Source: Gemmatimonadaceae bacterium (GTDB lineage Bacteria; Gemmatimonadota; Gemmatimonadetes; Gemmatimonadales; Gemmatimonadaceae). From it: a DNA stretch of 64,000 nucleotides. A model generated the notes under the pieces. It had not been told where the DNA came from and searched no databases. It saw only the letters and a program-made list of their open reading frames with translations. Positions 43,322 through 53,047 of this stretch are shown in pieces; position 1 is the first letter of the stretch; the number at the start of each line of letters is the position of its first letter. Both the position numbers and the translations under genes were made by a program. The stretch spans positions 62,001-126,000 of the forward strand of contig DASQFN010000011.1 in assembly GCA_035633115.1 (NCBI GenBank), in the 5' to 3' direction.

Positions 43322-44638
43322 ATGGCGAGTGACACACCCCGCGTTGATTTGAAACAGGAGCCCTCCGCCGCAACAGGGCCGAGCCTCGTACGCGCAATAG
43401 GCCGGTGGACGCTGGTCGCCGCGATAGTAAACGCAGTCGTCGGCAGCGGAATTTTCGGACTCCCCTCCGCGCTCGCCGGAGCTACGGGAGAGTGGAGCCC
43501 CGTCGCCGTCCTCATCGCGGGCTGCGGAATACTCTTCATCGTGTTGTGCTTCGCCGAAGTGGGAAGCCGGTTCGACGCTGCAGGAGGTCCCTACCTTTAT
43601 TCGCGTAGCGCGTTCGGACCTGCCGTCGGCTTCCAGGTTGGATGGATGCACGTTTTCACCCGACTCTTTTCGGCGGCAGCGGTCGTCAACGTGCTCGTTG
43701 CCTACCTCGGGAACCTCGCACCGTGGGTTGCAACGTCAACCGGGCGCGCGTTCACCATCATTGCCGCCGTCATGGTGGTCACGATCATCAATGTGGCCGG
43801 TGTGAAGCAGGCAGCATGGACAGTGAATCTGTTCACGGTCGCGAAGCTCCTCCCCTTGGTGGCGGTGATCGTTCTCGGAATGTTCCGGCTCGACTCCGCT
43901 GTATTCGCGACGCAAACCGTTGCCGAGCCGCGTTGGACGGACGCGGTGCTGCTGCTCGTTTTCGCTTACGGGGGATTCGAATCCGCAGTGGTTGCCGCGG
44001 GCGAAACCAAGGATCCGAAACGCGACACCGCCTTCGCCCTTCTGATCGCAATGTCGGCTATAACGATCATGTACTTCCTCGTGCAGCTCGTCGTGGTGGG
44101 AGTGCTGCCGAACGCCGCCGCGAGCACCGCGCCCTTTGCCGACACGATGAAAGCGCTCATCGGACCGGTCGGCTCAACTGTGGCAATTCTTGCGGTGGCG
44201 ATTTCCGTGTTCGGTTGGCTCATGGGCTTCGGGCTCATGACACCAAGGATTCTGTTCGCGATGGGCGAGAGGGGAGAGCTTCCGGCGGTATTCGCCCGGG
44301 TCCACCCGCGATTCCGAACGCCGTACGTTGCGATCGCCGTGAACTCGATCCTCGCGCTCGTGCTTTCTCTTGCCGGCAGCTTCACTCAGCTGGCTACGTC
44401 CTCCGCGATCACGCGGCTCACGATTTACATCCTCTGCTGCGGCGCGGTGCTCGTCCTTCGCAAACGGTGGGGTCCGCCGGAGGGTTTCAGAATTCCTGCC
44501 GCGCCCGTGGTGGCTGCGATCGCTATGCTCCTGTGTCTATGGCTTCTGAGCACCAGAAGTCTGGCTCAATCGTGGTTCCTCCTTTTGATAGTCGGCTCGG
44601 GTGCAGTTGCATGGCTCGCTGGCCGCCGCAATCGATAA
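43322..44638 (+). CDS. APC-superfamily amino acid permease
   Basis: This 438-residue protein has about 12 membrane segments. The TM1 substrate-binding break VVGSGIFGLPS (about residues 39-49) is the family hallmark, followed by CFAEVGSRFDAAGGPYLYS in TM2-TM3 and AYGGFES in TM6. Substrate is probably an amino acid or polyamine, taken up by proton or antiport coupling; it cannot be resolved here. The gene stands alone and is followed by a strong terminator. Confidence 0.92.
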   Translation: MASDTPRVDLKQEPSAATGPSLVRAIGRWTLVAAIVNAVVGSGIFGLPSALAGATGEWSPVAVLIAGCGILFIVLCFAEVGSRFDAAGGPYLYSRSAFGPAVGFQVGWMHVFTRLFSAAAVVNVLVAYLGNLAPWVATSTGRAFTIIAAVMVVTIINVAGVKQAAWTVNLFTVAKLLPLVAVIVLGMFRLDSAVFATQTVAEPRWTDAVLLLVFAYGGFESAVVAAGETKDPKRDTAFALLIAMSAITIMYFLVQLVVVGVLPNAAASTAPFADTMKALIGPVGSTVAILAVAISVFGWLMGFGLMTPRILFAMGERGELPAVFARVHPRFRTPYVAIAVNSILALVLSLAGSFTQLATSSAITRLTIYILCCGAVLVLRKRWGPPEGFRIPAAPVVAAIAMLLCLWLLSTRSLAQSWFLLLIVGSGAVAWLAGRRNR

Positions 44639-44693
44639 CACCTCTGACGCGAGCGGGGTGGGTGGAGCATCCGGTCAACGACGCCGTGAACGA

Positions 44694-44726
44694 GAAAAAA
44701 CCACCCCAGCTTCGGGGTGGCTTTTT
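44694..44726. terminator. Bidirectional intrinsic terminator
   Basis: AAAAAA (to 44700), stem CCACCCC (44701-44707) with GGGGTGG (44714-44720), loop AGCTTC, then CTTTTT. It serves the permease on the + strand and possibly the convergent SusCD operon on the - strand. Confidence 0.9.
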
Positions 44727-44807
44727 CTATCTCAGCAGCTTGCGTTCGGGATCCAGCGTTCTACATGGTTTTTCCGCCTGACGAAGTCAGGCCCACTCCG
44801 ATGGGAG

Positions 44808-45245
44808 CTAGCGCGTAAAGCGCAGAGTAAACACACCAGCACCGCCATCGATCACGATCGTAAGCGAGCTTCCCACGACAGTCGCATCCAGGTAGCCGTC
44901 AGGATCTAACAATCTTACCGCCGACCCGGTGACCGTATACGTCCCCGCGGTGGGTACGGTGTTGACAGTTGTTGTCCCATTGTCAGTTGAGCGGCCTTTG
45001 AAGCTGCCGATGTAGGTTTTGTCTTGATTAAGAGTAATTACCCAGGAAAGTATTTCCGCCTTATAAGTTGCGTCCTGGCTTGTGGTGAAGGGAAGGCTTG
45101 CGTTGTTGACGGTCTGGAGTGTGTACGTTCCCGAAATTCCTGTCGGACCGGCGGACTCGCTTCCGTTACACGCTATGCTACCGGAGACGGCAAACAATGC
45201 GAAAGCGTATGCGACCCATCGGCGCGCGCGAATTGTGCCATTCAT
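44808..45245 (-). CDS. Small lipoprotein at the end of the SusCD operon
   Basis: This 145-residue protein has a lipobox GSIAC (about residue 24). The mature domain looks like a small lipocalin/META-like beta barrel (SGTYTLQTVNNASLPF, SWVITLNQDKTYIGSF, GTYTVTGSAVRL, TLTIVIDGGAGVFTLRF). AGGAG precedes the ATG at 45245. It follows the SusD-like gene by 34 bases on the same strand. Its role is unknown; surface glycan handling with SusCD is possible. Confidence 0.75.
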   Translation of the reverse strand: MNGTIRARRWVAYAFALFAVSGSIACNGSESAGPTGISGTYTLQTVNNASLPFTTSQDATYKAEILSWVITLNQDKTYIGSFKGRSTDNGTTTVNTVPTAGTYTVTGSAVRLLDPDGYLDATVVGSSLTIVIDGGAGVFTLRFTR

Positions 45246-45279
45246 GATGTCGCTCCTGACGGGATGGGAGTGAAGGATC

Positions 45280-46764
45280 TCAGTATCCAGCGTTCTGCGT
45301 AATGCTCCCGCCGGATTTATCGATCTCACCCTGCGGAATCGGATACAGATAGTTGCGGTCCTGGAAATTCTTGCCGATCGCGCTCAAGACCTGCTTCGCG
45401 ATCTTCCATCGCTTCAGATCGTTGAACCGCTGCGATTCGAAACCCAGCTCGACGCGACGCTCATGAATAAGCCAGGCCTTTATCTGGGCCTTGTCGACGG
45501 AGACAGCACTTCTGTCGGGCAGCGTGCCAGCAGGAGCCACACCTCCGCTGATTGTCACGCCCGTTCGCGCGCGCTGCCTGACCCTGTTTATCAGAGCGAC
45601 AGCCTGCGAGAAGCCTCCGGTCTCATTGTAAGCCTCGGCTTTCCAGAGCAGTACATCCGCGAGGCGAATGAAAATCTTGTTGCCTGGGGAATCGTCGTTC
45701 CCTCTGTAGCCTGTGTTCGTTGCGCCGAGCAGCTTGTACACCGCCTTGTCGGACACTCTGACCGTGTACAGCAGTCTCGGGTCATCGGGCTCGAATTCGG
45801 CGATGAAGTTAGCGGTCGGAGCCATGAAGCCCCAATCGAGCGGCGCGGCTAATCCATTGCCGTTTTTTGGAGTAGCGCCGGTCCGGTGATCGTAGGCAAA
45901 GATCACTTCACTATCCGCGTACTCGTTGGCTACACTGAAATTGTGGAAGTAATTGGCATTCAGGTTATAGAACCCCGTTGCCTCGAGCTCAGTGACAGTC
46001 GTGATGACCTCAGCCCACTTCTCATTGTAAAGGGCGACCTTAGCCTGCATTGCGATCGCGGCGCCCCTCGAAGCTCTCCACTTGTCGGTGCCATCGGAGA
46101 ACTTGCTGTTCGGTAAAAGTGTCTTCGCCTGAGCCAGATCCGCGCTGATTTGAGCATAGACCGTCGCCCTGGGTTCTCTCTTGGCGACACTGTAGGCTTC
46201 GTCGAAGGTGTTGAGCGGCTTCAGCAACAGAGGGACGTCGCCGAAGGCGTTCACCAGGTCGAAATAGTAGAAAGCCCTGAGGAAATAGGCTTCGCCAAGC
46301 AGTCTCGATTTCAACGCCGGGTCGATTCCGATCTTGGCTACCAGCGCCGCATCCGTCAGATAGCTGATTGCGAGATTCGCGCGCGATATCCCCTCGTAGT
46401 CGTAGCTCCAGAGGCCGCCGAACGCCTGGTTCGACGACGTGAAGTTGAAGCTCACGACCTGGTCCATCCACGGCTGATCGCCATCGGGGTTCCACTTCTT
46501 GTTCATGTCGTCCGACGCCATGTCCTGCACGATGACGTCGTTCCTGAACACCGTGCCAAGATCCCATCTCCACTCGTTGAGAAGATTCAACGTGCTGGCG
46601 AGCATCTGATACGATGACGTCACCGAGCCGGTGACAGTGCTCAGCGTCGGGTCTGTCGTTATCTGTTCCGGCGTGAGCAAGCCGACCGGATCCTTGTGCA
46701 GATCAGTGCAGCTCATCACCGAGACGATCGGGACCAACGCCAGAATCCTGTATACCTTCTTCAT
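45280..46764 (-). CDS. SusD/RagB-family outer-membrane nutrient-binding lipoprotein
   Basis: This 494-residue protein has a lipobox SVMSC (about residue 19). SusD landmarks are the N-terminal TPR-like helices (YEGISRANLAISYL, GEAYFLRAFYYFDLVNAFGDVPLL), ADVLLWKAEAYNE and the C-terminal ERRVELGFESQRFNDLKRW. SusD lids the SusC transporter and captures glycans or peptides on the cell surface. The ATG at 46764 was chosen because the signal peptide begins there. It lies 34 bases after susC in the same operon. No glycoside hydrolase or peptidase is nearby to tell the substrate. Confidence 0.94.
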   Translation of the reverse strand: MKKVYRILALVPIVSVMSCTDLHKDPVGLLTPEQITTDPTLSTVTGSVTSSYQMLASTLNLLNEWRWDLGTVFRNDVIVQDMASDDMNKKWNPDGDQPWMDQVVSFNFTSSNQAFGGLWSYDYEGISRANLAISYLTDAALVAKIGIDPALKSRLLGEAYFLRAFYYFDLVNAFGDVPLLLKPLNTFDEAYSVAKREPRATVYAQISADLAQAKTLLPNSKFSDGTDKWRASRGAAIAMQAKVALYNEKWAEVITTVTELEATGFYNLNANYFHNFSVANEYADSEVIFAYDHRTGATPKNGNGLAAPLDWGFMAPTANFIAEFEPDDPRLLYTVRVSDKAVYKLLGATNTGYRGNDDSPGNKIFIRLADVLLWKAEAYNETGGFSQAVALINRVRQRARTGVTISGGVAPAGTLPDRSAVSVDKAQIKAWLIHERRVELGFESQRFNDLKRWKIAKQVLSAIGKNFQDRNYLYPIPQGEIDKSGGSITQNAGY

Positions 46765-46798
46765 ACTTGCCGCCCTTGTTTTGATTGTAGGCATAAAA

Positions 46799-49700
46799 TC
46801 AGAATTTGACATTGGTGCCGAACAGGAACGCTCTCGACTGCGGATACGTTCCGCGGTCGAGGATGTCGGTCGACTCCGGATCAAGTCCCGTGTACTTCGT
46901 TTTCGTGAACAGGTTCTGGCCGGAGACATAGACGCGTACGTTCTGAACTCCGAGCCTCGCACTCGAGCCCAGCGCGCCGAGTGAGTAACCCAGCTCCAGG
47001 TTTTTCAGGCGGAGATAGGAAGCGTCCTCGACGAAAATGCTCGATTTCTTGCTGCTTCCATTGTCGTTGAACGTCGTGCGGGGAATCGTGTTGCTGGAGC
47101 CTTCCCCGTCCCATGCGCCCAGCACCGCGGTCGTATGGTTGAACGGGCGGCTGTCATAATCCGTTATCTGCTTGGCGTCGTTGTACTTGTCGACTCCGCT
47201 AACGCCTTGCAGCAGCGCGGACAGGTCGAACCCGCGGAAATCCGCGCCGAGATTGAAGCCGTATGATAGTCTCGGGATTGGATTGCCAATGAACGTCCGG
47301 TCGTCATCATTGATGACTCCGTCTGCATTCAGATCCTGGAACTTGATGTCGCCAGGCTTGTTTGGTGGGTTCAGCGTGGCATGCAGATGTGACTTGATTT
47401 CAGCCGCATTCTGGTAGATGCCTTCCATCACGTATCCATAGAAGGCGCCAAGGGGCTGGCCGACCTCCGTCTTGTATACGTCACCGATGATGTTCGGCAG
47501 ATTGGGATGCAGCTTCTCTACGTTGTTCTTTACTGTGGCTGCATTCGCGTTGATCCTGTACCCGACGCTGCCAACCCTGTCCTTGAAATCGAGAGCGACT
47601 TCGAATCCCCTGTTACTGACTTCGCCGGCGTTCACAATCGTCGGAGAAACATTCCCGACGATTGAGGGCAGAGAGATCGGCAGCAGAATATCCGAAGTGA
47701 GCTTTCTGAAGTAGTCGACGGAGAGATAGAGCCTGTTGCTCAGCATCCCCATGTCGAACCCGATGTTCTTCTGGGTGGTTGTCTCCCACTTCAGATCGGG
47801 ATTGCCGTACCGTGAGACGAGATACTGGTCGCCGGACCGGCGGAGGAGAGTCAGGAAAGCGTAGTTGTCGATTTCCTGGTTGCCGACCTTTCCTACGCTG
47901 CCTCTCACTCTCAGGTCGGACACGAAGCTCACGTCCTGCATGAAACTCTCATTCGAGATGTTCCAGCCTGCCGAGACCGATGGGAAGTAGCCCCACTGGT
48001 TGTTCTCGGCGAACCTGGAAGAGGCGTCGGCTCTGACGGTTCCCGTCAGCAGATAGCGACTGGCAAACGAATACGTCGCCGAGCTGAACAGTGAGAAAAG
48101 GGCCCACTCCGATGCGGAGCCGCCGGTGTTCTGATTGGCTGTTCCGCCGTAGTTCAGGTACTGGAAGGGCCCGTTCGAGAAATCGTATCTCTGTCTGGAA
48201 CCACCGATGGATGAAGAGTAGTTCGTGATGAACTCGGTTCCGGCGAGCGCGGTAAATAGATTCTTCTCACTGTCTCCGATGTAATTCAGTGTGTTGTTCC
48301 AGGTGACCGTAGTTTCCTGTCCGCGGTCTTCGTTCAACCCCGTGGGGCGGTTGATGCGGCCGCCCGGCCCGTCGGCAGGGTTTCCGCCTCCGTTGTCGTC
48401 GCCGAATCTCTGGAGGAAAGCCTTGTTGTGGGTCAGGCTCAGATCGATTCCGAGATTGCTCTTGAACTTGAGGGCCTGGCTTCTCAGGAGAGAGTATTCG
48501 GCGAAGACATTGCCGAACGTCTTGAAGTTGTCCCGCTTGTCGTTCGTGTAGAACGCGAGGGCTACAGGGTTCGAGCCAAACTCGAACCTGTTGTTCGAGT
48601 TATCCCAGGGCGTCGCAAAGAACGGCAGATCGGTAAACTGGTCGGCTTCGGAGTATGTGGGATCTGACGAGTCCTTGTAGACGCTGATGACGGGAGGCCT
48701 GATTAGGGCATGCCGGATGATTCCCGGTGTGTCTCCCTTCGACGAAAGCTTGTCCTGTGCAGCGTACGACAGCTGAAGGTTCGTGCCAACGTTGAAGCGA
48801 TTGCTCAGTGACGCAATGACGTTGGTTCGGAAATTCAGGCGGCGATACCTGTCATTGTCGAAGATGACGATGCCGTCCTGTTTGTACAGTCCGGCTGAAG
48901 TCAGGTATTTGATCCTTTCGCTTCCTCCACTTGCGGTAAGCTGCAGGTTCTGCGAGACCCCGGGCTCGAACAGCTCGTCGAGCCAGTCCGTGTCGGCGAG
49001 ATCGGGTCGATTCCTGGCCGCCGTGTAGGGGTTCGTGCCGGTATTGCCCGAATTGTTCCAGGCTTCTTCGACTTTGTCGAGGTACTGACTGGAGTTGAGC
49101 AGCGTGGGAAGATTGGTCGCGCGCTGGATTCCAGTATACGCGTTGATCTCCGAGACTACCTTCCCAACCTTTCCACTTTTCGTGGTGATCACTATGACTC
49201 CTGCAGACGCCCTCGACCCGTAGATTGAAGCAGCCGCAGCGTCCTTTAGAACGGTCAGGGACGCCATGTCCGCAGGGTTCAGGAAGGAGATGTCACGTGT
49301 AGGTATTCCGTCGACGATGAACAGCGGACTGTTGTTGCCGATGGTCCCTTCGCCTCGGATGCGAATGCTGATCTCTTCGCCCGGTGCTCCGGTGCTTTGC
49401 GTGATCTGCACTCCGGCGACCTGACCCTGAAGAGCCTGCGCTACGTCTGCAACTCTTCGTGATTCGAGCTCGGCCACATCGACAGTGGCGACCGCGCCGG
49501 TGATGTCAGCTTTTCTCGCCGATGAGTATCCGACGACGACCACCTGATCGAGAACTGACGGACTGGGCACCAGCGAAAAGTCCACGGTCGCTGTCGCTCC
49601 GGTCCCGACGGCAACGTTCCGGAGCATGGGAACGTATCCGATTCGACGTGCCCTGAGGACCTGGTTTCCCTCGGGGACGTTGCTGATGCGAAAGGTGCCG

Positions 49701-49882
49701 TCGCTTTGAGTTGCCGTGCCGCGAGTGGTCCCTTCAATTGATACGGTGACACCAGTGAGCGGCTGTTGGGTCGTGTTGTCGACGACGCGGCCGGTTATCG
49801 TGCCGCCCGGCGTCTGGGCGCCCAGCGCAACGGTCGAGAGCAAACCAATGAGCGTGGGAAAGAAGTAGCGGACTGTTGCCAT
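46799..49882 (-). CDS. SusC/RagA-family TonB-linked outer-membrane transporter
   Basis: This 1027-residue protein has a signal peptide (to about GAQ, 23) and a carboxypeptidase-like domain (about 28-105, ITGRVVDNTTQQPLTGVTV). A plug follows with the SusC signature VVVGYSSARKADITGAV and NPLFIVDG-type motif (NSPLFIVDGIPTRDI), then ASIYGSRASAGVIVITTK and a large barrel to the C-terminal FGTNVKF. It works with SusD to import large substrates by TonB. It is the first gene of a three-gene operon. The region before its start contains unusual inverted repeats. Confidence 0.96.
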   Translation of the reverse strand: MATVRYFFPTLIGLLSTVALGAQTPGGTITGRVVDNTTQQPLTGVTVSIEGTTRGTATQSDGTFRISNVPEGNQVLRARRIGYVPMLRNVAVGTGATATVDFSLVPSPSVLDQVVVVGYSSARKADITGAVATVDVAELESRRVADVAQALQGQVAGVQITQSTGAPGEEISIRIRGEGTIGNNSPLFIVDGIPTRDISFLNPADMASLTVLKDAAAASIYGSRASAGVIVITTKSGKVGKVVSEINAYTGIQRATNLPTLLNSSQYLDKVEEAWNNSGNTGTNPYTAARNRPDLADTDWLDELFEPGVSQNLQLTASGGSERIKYLTSAGLYKQDGIVIFDNDRYRRLNFRTNVIASLSNRFNVGTNLQLSYAAQDKLSSKGDTPGIIRHALIRPPVISVYKDSSDPTYSEADQFTDLPFFATPWDNSNNRFEFGSNPVALAFYTNDKRDNFKTFGNVFAEYSLLRSQALKFKSNLGIDLSLTHNKAFLQRFGDDNGGGNPADGPGGRINRPTGLNEDRGQETTVTWNNTLNYIGDSEKNLFTALAGTEFITNYSSSIGGSRQRYDFSNGPFQYLNYGGTANQNTGGSASEWALFSLFSSATYSFASRYLLTGTVRADASSRFAENNQWGYFPSVSAGWNISNESFMQDVSFVSDLRVRGSVGKVGNQEIDNYAFLTLLRRSGDQYLVSRYGNPDLKWETTTQKNIGFDMGMLSNRLYLSVDYFRKLTSDILLPISLPSIVGNVSPTIVNAGEVSNRGFEVALDFKDRVGSVGYRINANAATVKNNVEKLHPNLPNIIGDVYKTEVGQPLGAFYGYVMEGIYQNAAEIKSHLHATLNPPNKPGDIKFQDLNADGVINDDDRTFIGNPIPRLSYGFNLGADFRGFDLSALLQGVSGVDKYNDAKQITDYDSRPFNHTTAVLGAWDGEGSSNTIPRTTFNDNGSSKKSSIFVEDASYLRLKNLELGYSLGALGSSARLGVQNVRVYVSGQNLFTKTKYTGLDPESTDILDRGTYPQSRAFLFGTNVKF

Positions 49883-50354
49883 TGGTACACTCGTTAGGTG
49901 GGAGGGGGCGAGCGCAATCTTTTTCGGGATTACTTCTATAGAAGGACTCCGCCCCGGCGGTCGGGAAAGTCAATGAGAATCGTGTGCAGCCGAAACTGCT
50001 CCAGCGTCAAGTTGGCGTCGACAAAGTGCGCGAAGCTGCGGGGGAAGGGATCACCGCTGCGCGATAACTGTGCAGGACTTACACTTTTGACCGTCAGTCT
50101 CTCATCGAACGAGGTCAAAGAGAGGAGACTGATCGCATGGATTGCAGATAACGCAACTTTGTACGGGTTCGTACACTTTGCGTTTTAGTCCCGGCGAAGC
50201 GTAACCGACAAAATGGTGCTGTTTTCCCGTCGCGTTTTATTTTCGCTCGCCATCCCTCGCGGAGCGTCGCCACTTTCGAGAACGGCCTTCACCTGGCATC
50301 GAGACCCACATCGCGGCAGCAGGTTGATGCCGACACAACGAGGGGTTCGGTGCG
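49883..50354. promoter_or_regulatory. Gap upstream of SusC with interleaved and nested inverted repeats
   Basis: No gene is supported in these 472 bases. Two inverted repeats interleave: TTTGACC (50086-50092) with GGTCAAA (50113-50119), and TCAGTCTC (50094-50101) with GAGACTGA (50125-50132). A further nested palindrome spans 50150-50184: AACGCAA / TTGCGTT outside, TGTACG / CGTACA inside, GGTT loop. It could be an operator, an RNA pseudoknot, or the terminator region of the convergent side. Confidence 0.5.
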
Positions 50355-50783
50355 TCAGGACAACGGGTTAGTCCAGCGCAATCGTTCGAAGCGGGCGAAA
50401 TCCGCATCGGTAGAGCAGAGCTCGGCGCCGTGTTCGATGGCGAGCGCGGCCAGGTGCGCATCGGTTGTGAGATTGCCGGCGGAACCGGCGTCCAGGAGCA
50501 AATCGCGAAGGATGCTCCAGTGACCCTCGCCGGGCTCGAGTGCCGCAACCGAAGCTTGAGAGAGCCACGCGTCGACGGTACGCAGGGCATCGTCGACTGA
50601 TAGAGGATGCTCGAACACCCTGGGGCTCGTTGTCACGCGAATGAATCCGAGCAGGACGGTCCAGGCGAGTCCGATACGCTCTTCGCCTGACATCGCGTCC
50701 TGGAGCCACCTCATCGCCGCCGAGTGGCGGGGGCTGTCTCGATTGACGGCGTACAGCAGCAGATTGAGGTCAATGACCTTCAC
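50355..50783 (-). CDS. vapC: VapC-type PIN-domain ribonuclease toxin
   Basis: This 142-residue PIN domain protein belongs to the group with the VLLGFIRVTTSPRVF motif. Acidic active-site residues are seen at IDLN (Asp5), TTDAHLAALAIEHG and STDADFARF. The ending RWTNPL is typical of the group. Family members cleave tRNA, rRNA or mRNA when freed from their antitoxin. The GTG start overlaps the antitoxin stop by four bases, as expected for a toxin-antitoxin pair. Confidence 0.93.
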   Translation of the reverse strand: MKVIDLNLLLYAVNRDSPRHSAAMRWLQDAMSGEERIGLAWTVLLGFIRVTTSPRVFEHPLSVDDALRTVDAWLSQASVAALEPGEGHWSILRDLLLDAGSAGNLTTDAHLAALAIEHGAELCSTDADFARFERLRWTNPLS

Positions 50784-51043
50784 TTGCGCAGCGTCAGCTC
50801 GCGGGCGGTTTCCTCGTCTTCCATATCGCCGGCGAGATTGAGCGCCTTCTCGAGATTGATGGAAGGCCTGGGGCGCCCCATCGAAAAGGTCGGTACGTGA
50901 AAGCGCCCGCGCCTTGCCGGTTGTTCCTCGAAACCGCGCTCGAGCACCACCGCGAGATATTCCTTCACGCTGACGCCTTTACGCCGGGCAGCTATGCGGA
51001 GGCGTTTGAGGAGGCCGGCCTCGATGTCTACCGTGGTGCGCAT
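50780..51043 (-). CDS. vapB: VapB-type antitoxin
   Basis: This 87-residue protein has an N-terminal ribbon-helix-helix-like region (MRTTVDIEAGLLKRLRIAARRKGVSVKEYLAVVLERG, about 1-37) for operator binding. A C-terminal acidic/aromatic arm (about 50-80, GRPRPSINLEKALNLAGDMEDEE) would neutralise VapC. It is translationally coupled to vapC. The pair would autoregulate through a site upstream of 51043. Confidence 0.88.
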   Translation of the reverse strand: MRTTVDIEAGLLKRLRIAARRKGVSVKEYLAVVLERGFEEQPARRGRFHVPTFSMGRPRPSINLEKALNLAGDMEDEETARELTLRK

Positions 51044-51235
51044 GTTTGATGCTAAGGCATCTTTTGGATGGTGTCAACGCATCCCAAGAGAACGAGGCTC
51101 GAGGCAAACACGCGTGACGGCCGGCCCGTTGGTCGAGCCTGGCGCAGTGCTGCGCGGGTGCTCATGCGGTTTTACTTGCGATTACCAGGGGCCGACCACA
51201 TGATAGCGATCCAGTCAATGGATTTCGGAGGAAGA

Positions 51236-51796
51236 ATGGCACCGATCGTGGTGCGCGCAATCGTTCTCCTGGCGGCGGCGCTTGTGTCGTCGCCTGCAAG
51301 GGCGCAGGTCATCGTAGAGACGGGAATCCTGTCCTCACCCAAGATCAAGGATCTGGGCGCCATCTTCGACAAAGCCTCCAGGGAGCCGACCGGAGCAAAG
51401 CCCAAGACAAAACCGGGCGCTTCGCCGGCGGCTGCACCGGCAAAGCCGCGAGTGCTGCCGGACTCTTTTTCAGGCGAGACGGAAGATCCAATGTCGATCC
51501 TCCACGTCAATGCTGATGTTCTAACGCGCTTTTCTGCAGCACTCGCCGCTGAGGCCGCGCGGCGCAGTCAGGGCGCTCCATTGACGCGATTGAAATACGA
51601 TGAGGTCGGCGCCGCAGCAGGCGGGTTCACATCGCGACAGTATTTCGTGCTGAAAGCGAGGGTCAGACCGTTCTGCGAGGCGATCGCCGCAGGTAAGCCG
51701 CCGTCCAACAATCTCACGCTATCGTACATGCCAACAGAAGCAGCTGTGATAAGGCCGCGCTGTCCCGCACTTCTTCCTGCGCTCAAAGCGCTGTAG
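51236..51796 (+). CDS. Hypothetical secreted protein
   Basis: This 186-residue protein has a clear signal peptide (APIVVRAIVLLAAALVSSPARAQ, cleavage after ARA). It then has a Pro/Lys/Ala linker (about 55-80) and a C-terminal domain containing two Cys (RPFCEAIAAG, IRPRCPALLPALKAL) that may pair. GGAGGAAG immediately before the ATG at 51236 fixes the start; the open frame upstream from 51068 is not protein-like. It converges with the PD40 lipoprotein gene, 4 bases apart. No family was recognised. Confidence 0.75.
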   Translation: MAPIVVRAIVLLAAALVSSPARAQVIVETGILSSPKIKDLGAIFDKASREPTGAKPKTKPGASPAAAPAKPRVLPDSFSGETEDPMSILHVNADVLTRFSAALAAEAARRSQGAPLTRLKYDEVGAAAGGFTSRQYFVLKARVRPFCEAIAAGKPPSNNLTLSYMPTEAAVIRPRCPALLPALKAL

Positions 51797-51800
51797 CTCG

Positions 51801-52718
51801 CTACGGCCGCCAGGCAGGCGAATGACCTCCGGCGGTCAATCGTGTCACGTTCGAGCCGTCAGCATTGCTGATGAGCAGACCTCCCTGCTTGGCGGAGAAC
51901 ACGAGCTTCGTCGCATCGCGTGACCAGACTGGTGAGTACCCATCCGCAATGCGAGTAACGCCGCTGCCGTCAGGTGCCATCAACGCAATTTCACCAGCAT
52001 CCTTCTGCAAGTTCCAGAACTGGAATGCGATCCTGCTGCCGTTCGGGCTCCACGCAGGCGCGGCCGCGTAGTATTCGTTGCCCGTCAGCCGCGCGAACCC
52101 CGTTCCGTCGCGGTTCACTGCGCAAACGCCCATACCGTACCCGTGCAAACATTGGAAGGCGATGCGCTGGCCGTCTGGAGACCACGATGGCTCGAATACG
52201 TCGTGGACGAAGGGGAAAGACAGCTGCCTGAGCTCCGACCCGTCGAGCCTCATGAGGAATAGCCGGCCGGGAATGTCATGACGGACAAACGCGATCATAT
52301 CGCCAGCCGGCGACCACGCCGGCTCGACTCCGAGGGCCCCGCCGGGCTGGGTCGTGATCTCTCGCGTCTCGGGCTTCATGATCTGAAGACCGCCGCTCGA
52401 GCAGCGGTAATACGTTTCCCAATCGGTCTCGCACCTGGTATCCGAGAACATGAATCTCGTCGCATCAGGCGACCAGGAAGGCGACCAGCCGTATCCCAGC
52501 TGCACCGCTCCCGACCCGTCTGCGTTGATCAGAGTCAGCCCGTTATCGACGTAGACGATTTGTCCGAGCGGGGAGGGAGTCGTTGCCGGTGGTTCGGTCG
52601 GAGGCGGTCCCGGTGGGGCGATCGGATACTTGTCATCAGGACCCGAAGGACTGTCTGTGCAGGCAGCAGCTCCAAGCGCGAGCGCAACACACAGTGCTGC
52701 TTCAAAAATTCTCTTCAT
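51801..52718 (-). CDS. TolB-like PD40 propeller lipoprotein
   Basis: This 305-residue protein has a lipobox GAAAC (Cys20), a Pro/Thr-rich linker (about 28-52) and a six-bladed propeller of PD40 repeats (WSPDA, AWSPAGDMIAFV, SWSPDGQRIAFQ, AWSPNGSRIAFQ, WSRDATKLVFS). Propellers of this type usually mediate protein-protein contact in the periplasm or on the surface. It resembles the sensor part of the kinase at 28-31 kb, so the two could recognise related partners; that is a guess. No operon partner is close. Confidence 0.88.
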   Translation of the reverse strand: MKRIFEAALCVALALGAAACTDSPSGPDDKYPIAPPGPPPTEPPATTPSPLGQIVYVDNGLTLINADGSGAVQLGYGWSPSWSPDATRFMFSDTRCETDWETYYRCSSGGLQIMKPETREITTQPGGALGVEPAWSPAGDMIAFVRHDIPGRLFLMRLDGSELRQLSFPFVHDVFEPSWSPDGQRIAFQCLHGYGMGVCAVNRDGTGFARLTGNEYYAAAPAWSPNGSRIAFQFWNLQKDAGEIALMAPDGSGVTRIADGYSPVWSRDATKLVFSAKQGGLLISNADGSNVTRLTAGGHSPAWRP

Positions 52719-53047
52719 GCGTCACCTCACAGTGAGCCGCAACGATGAGATTTCATACCGTGCCTGGAGAGACTTCTTCGCAGGCTCTCGGTTCTCCCCG
52801 ATTCGAAGGACTATACTCGATACTGCCCTTAATCACGACCTCGTTGCCTCATCTCTTTTTTCCCACGTGCGGCCGGTGCGAGCATCACGGTCCACCTGCG
52901 CCATTTGCTTCTCGCCATAGCGCTGGCCCGACACTTTTTTCGCGCGCGAGTCGACTTCGACCTTGAAGCTAATGTGGACGCCGTTGCGCCTCGAGTCCAA
53001 CAGATCAACAGGTTACGGACTCGGCTGGTTTCGTCCGCGGCGTAACT
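52719..53047. other. Intergenic gap with no supported gene
   Basis: This is a stretch of about 330 bases between two minus-strand genes. The short forward frames are Arg/Ser/Pro-rich and lack start sites. No terminator-like hairpin or strong repeat was seen. Confidence 0.4.

Noticed and set aside
50355-50783. VapC toxin inactivated by Gly in place of Glu in the VLLGF motif
   Set aside because: In this PIN subgroup, as I know it, GFxRV at this position is the normal sequence, and the Asp residues are intact.
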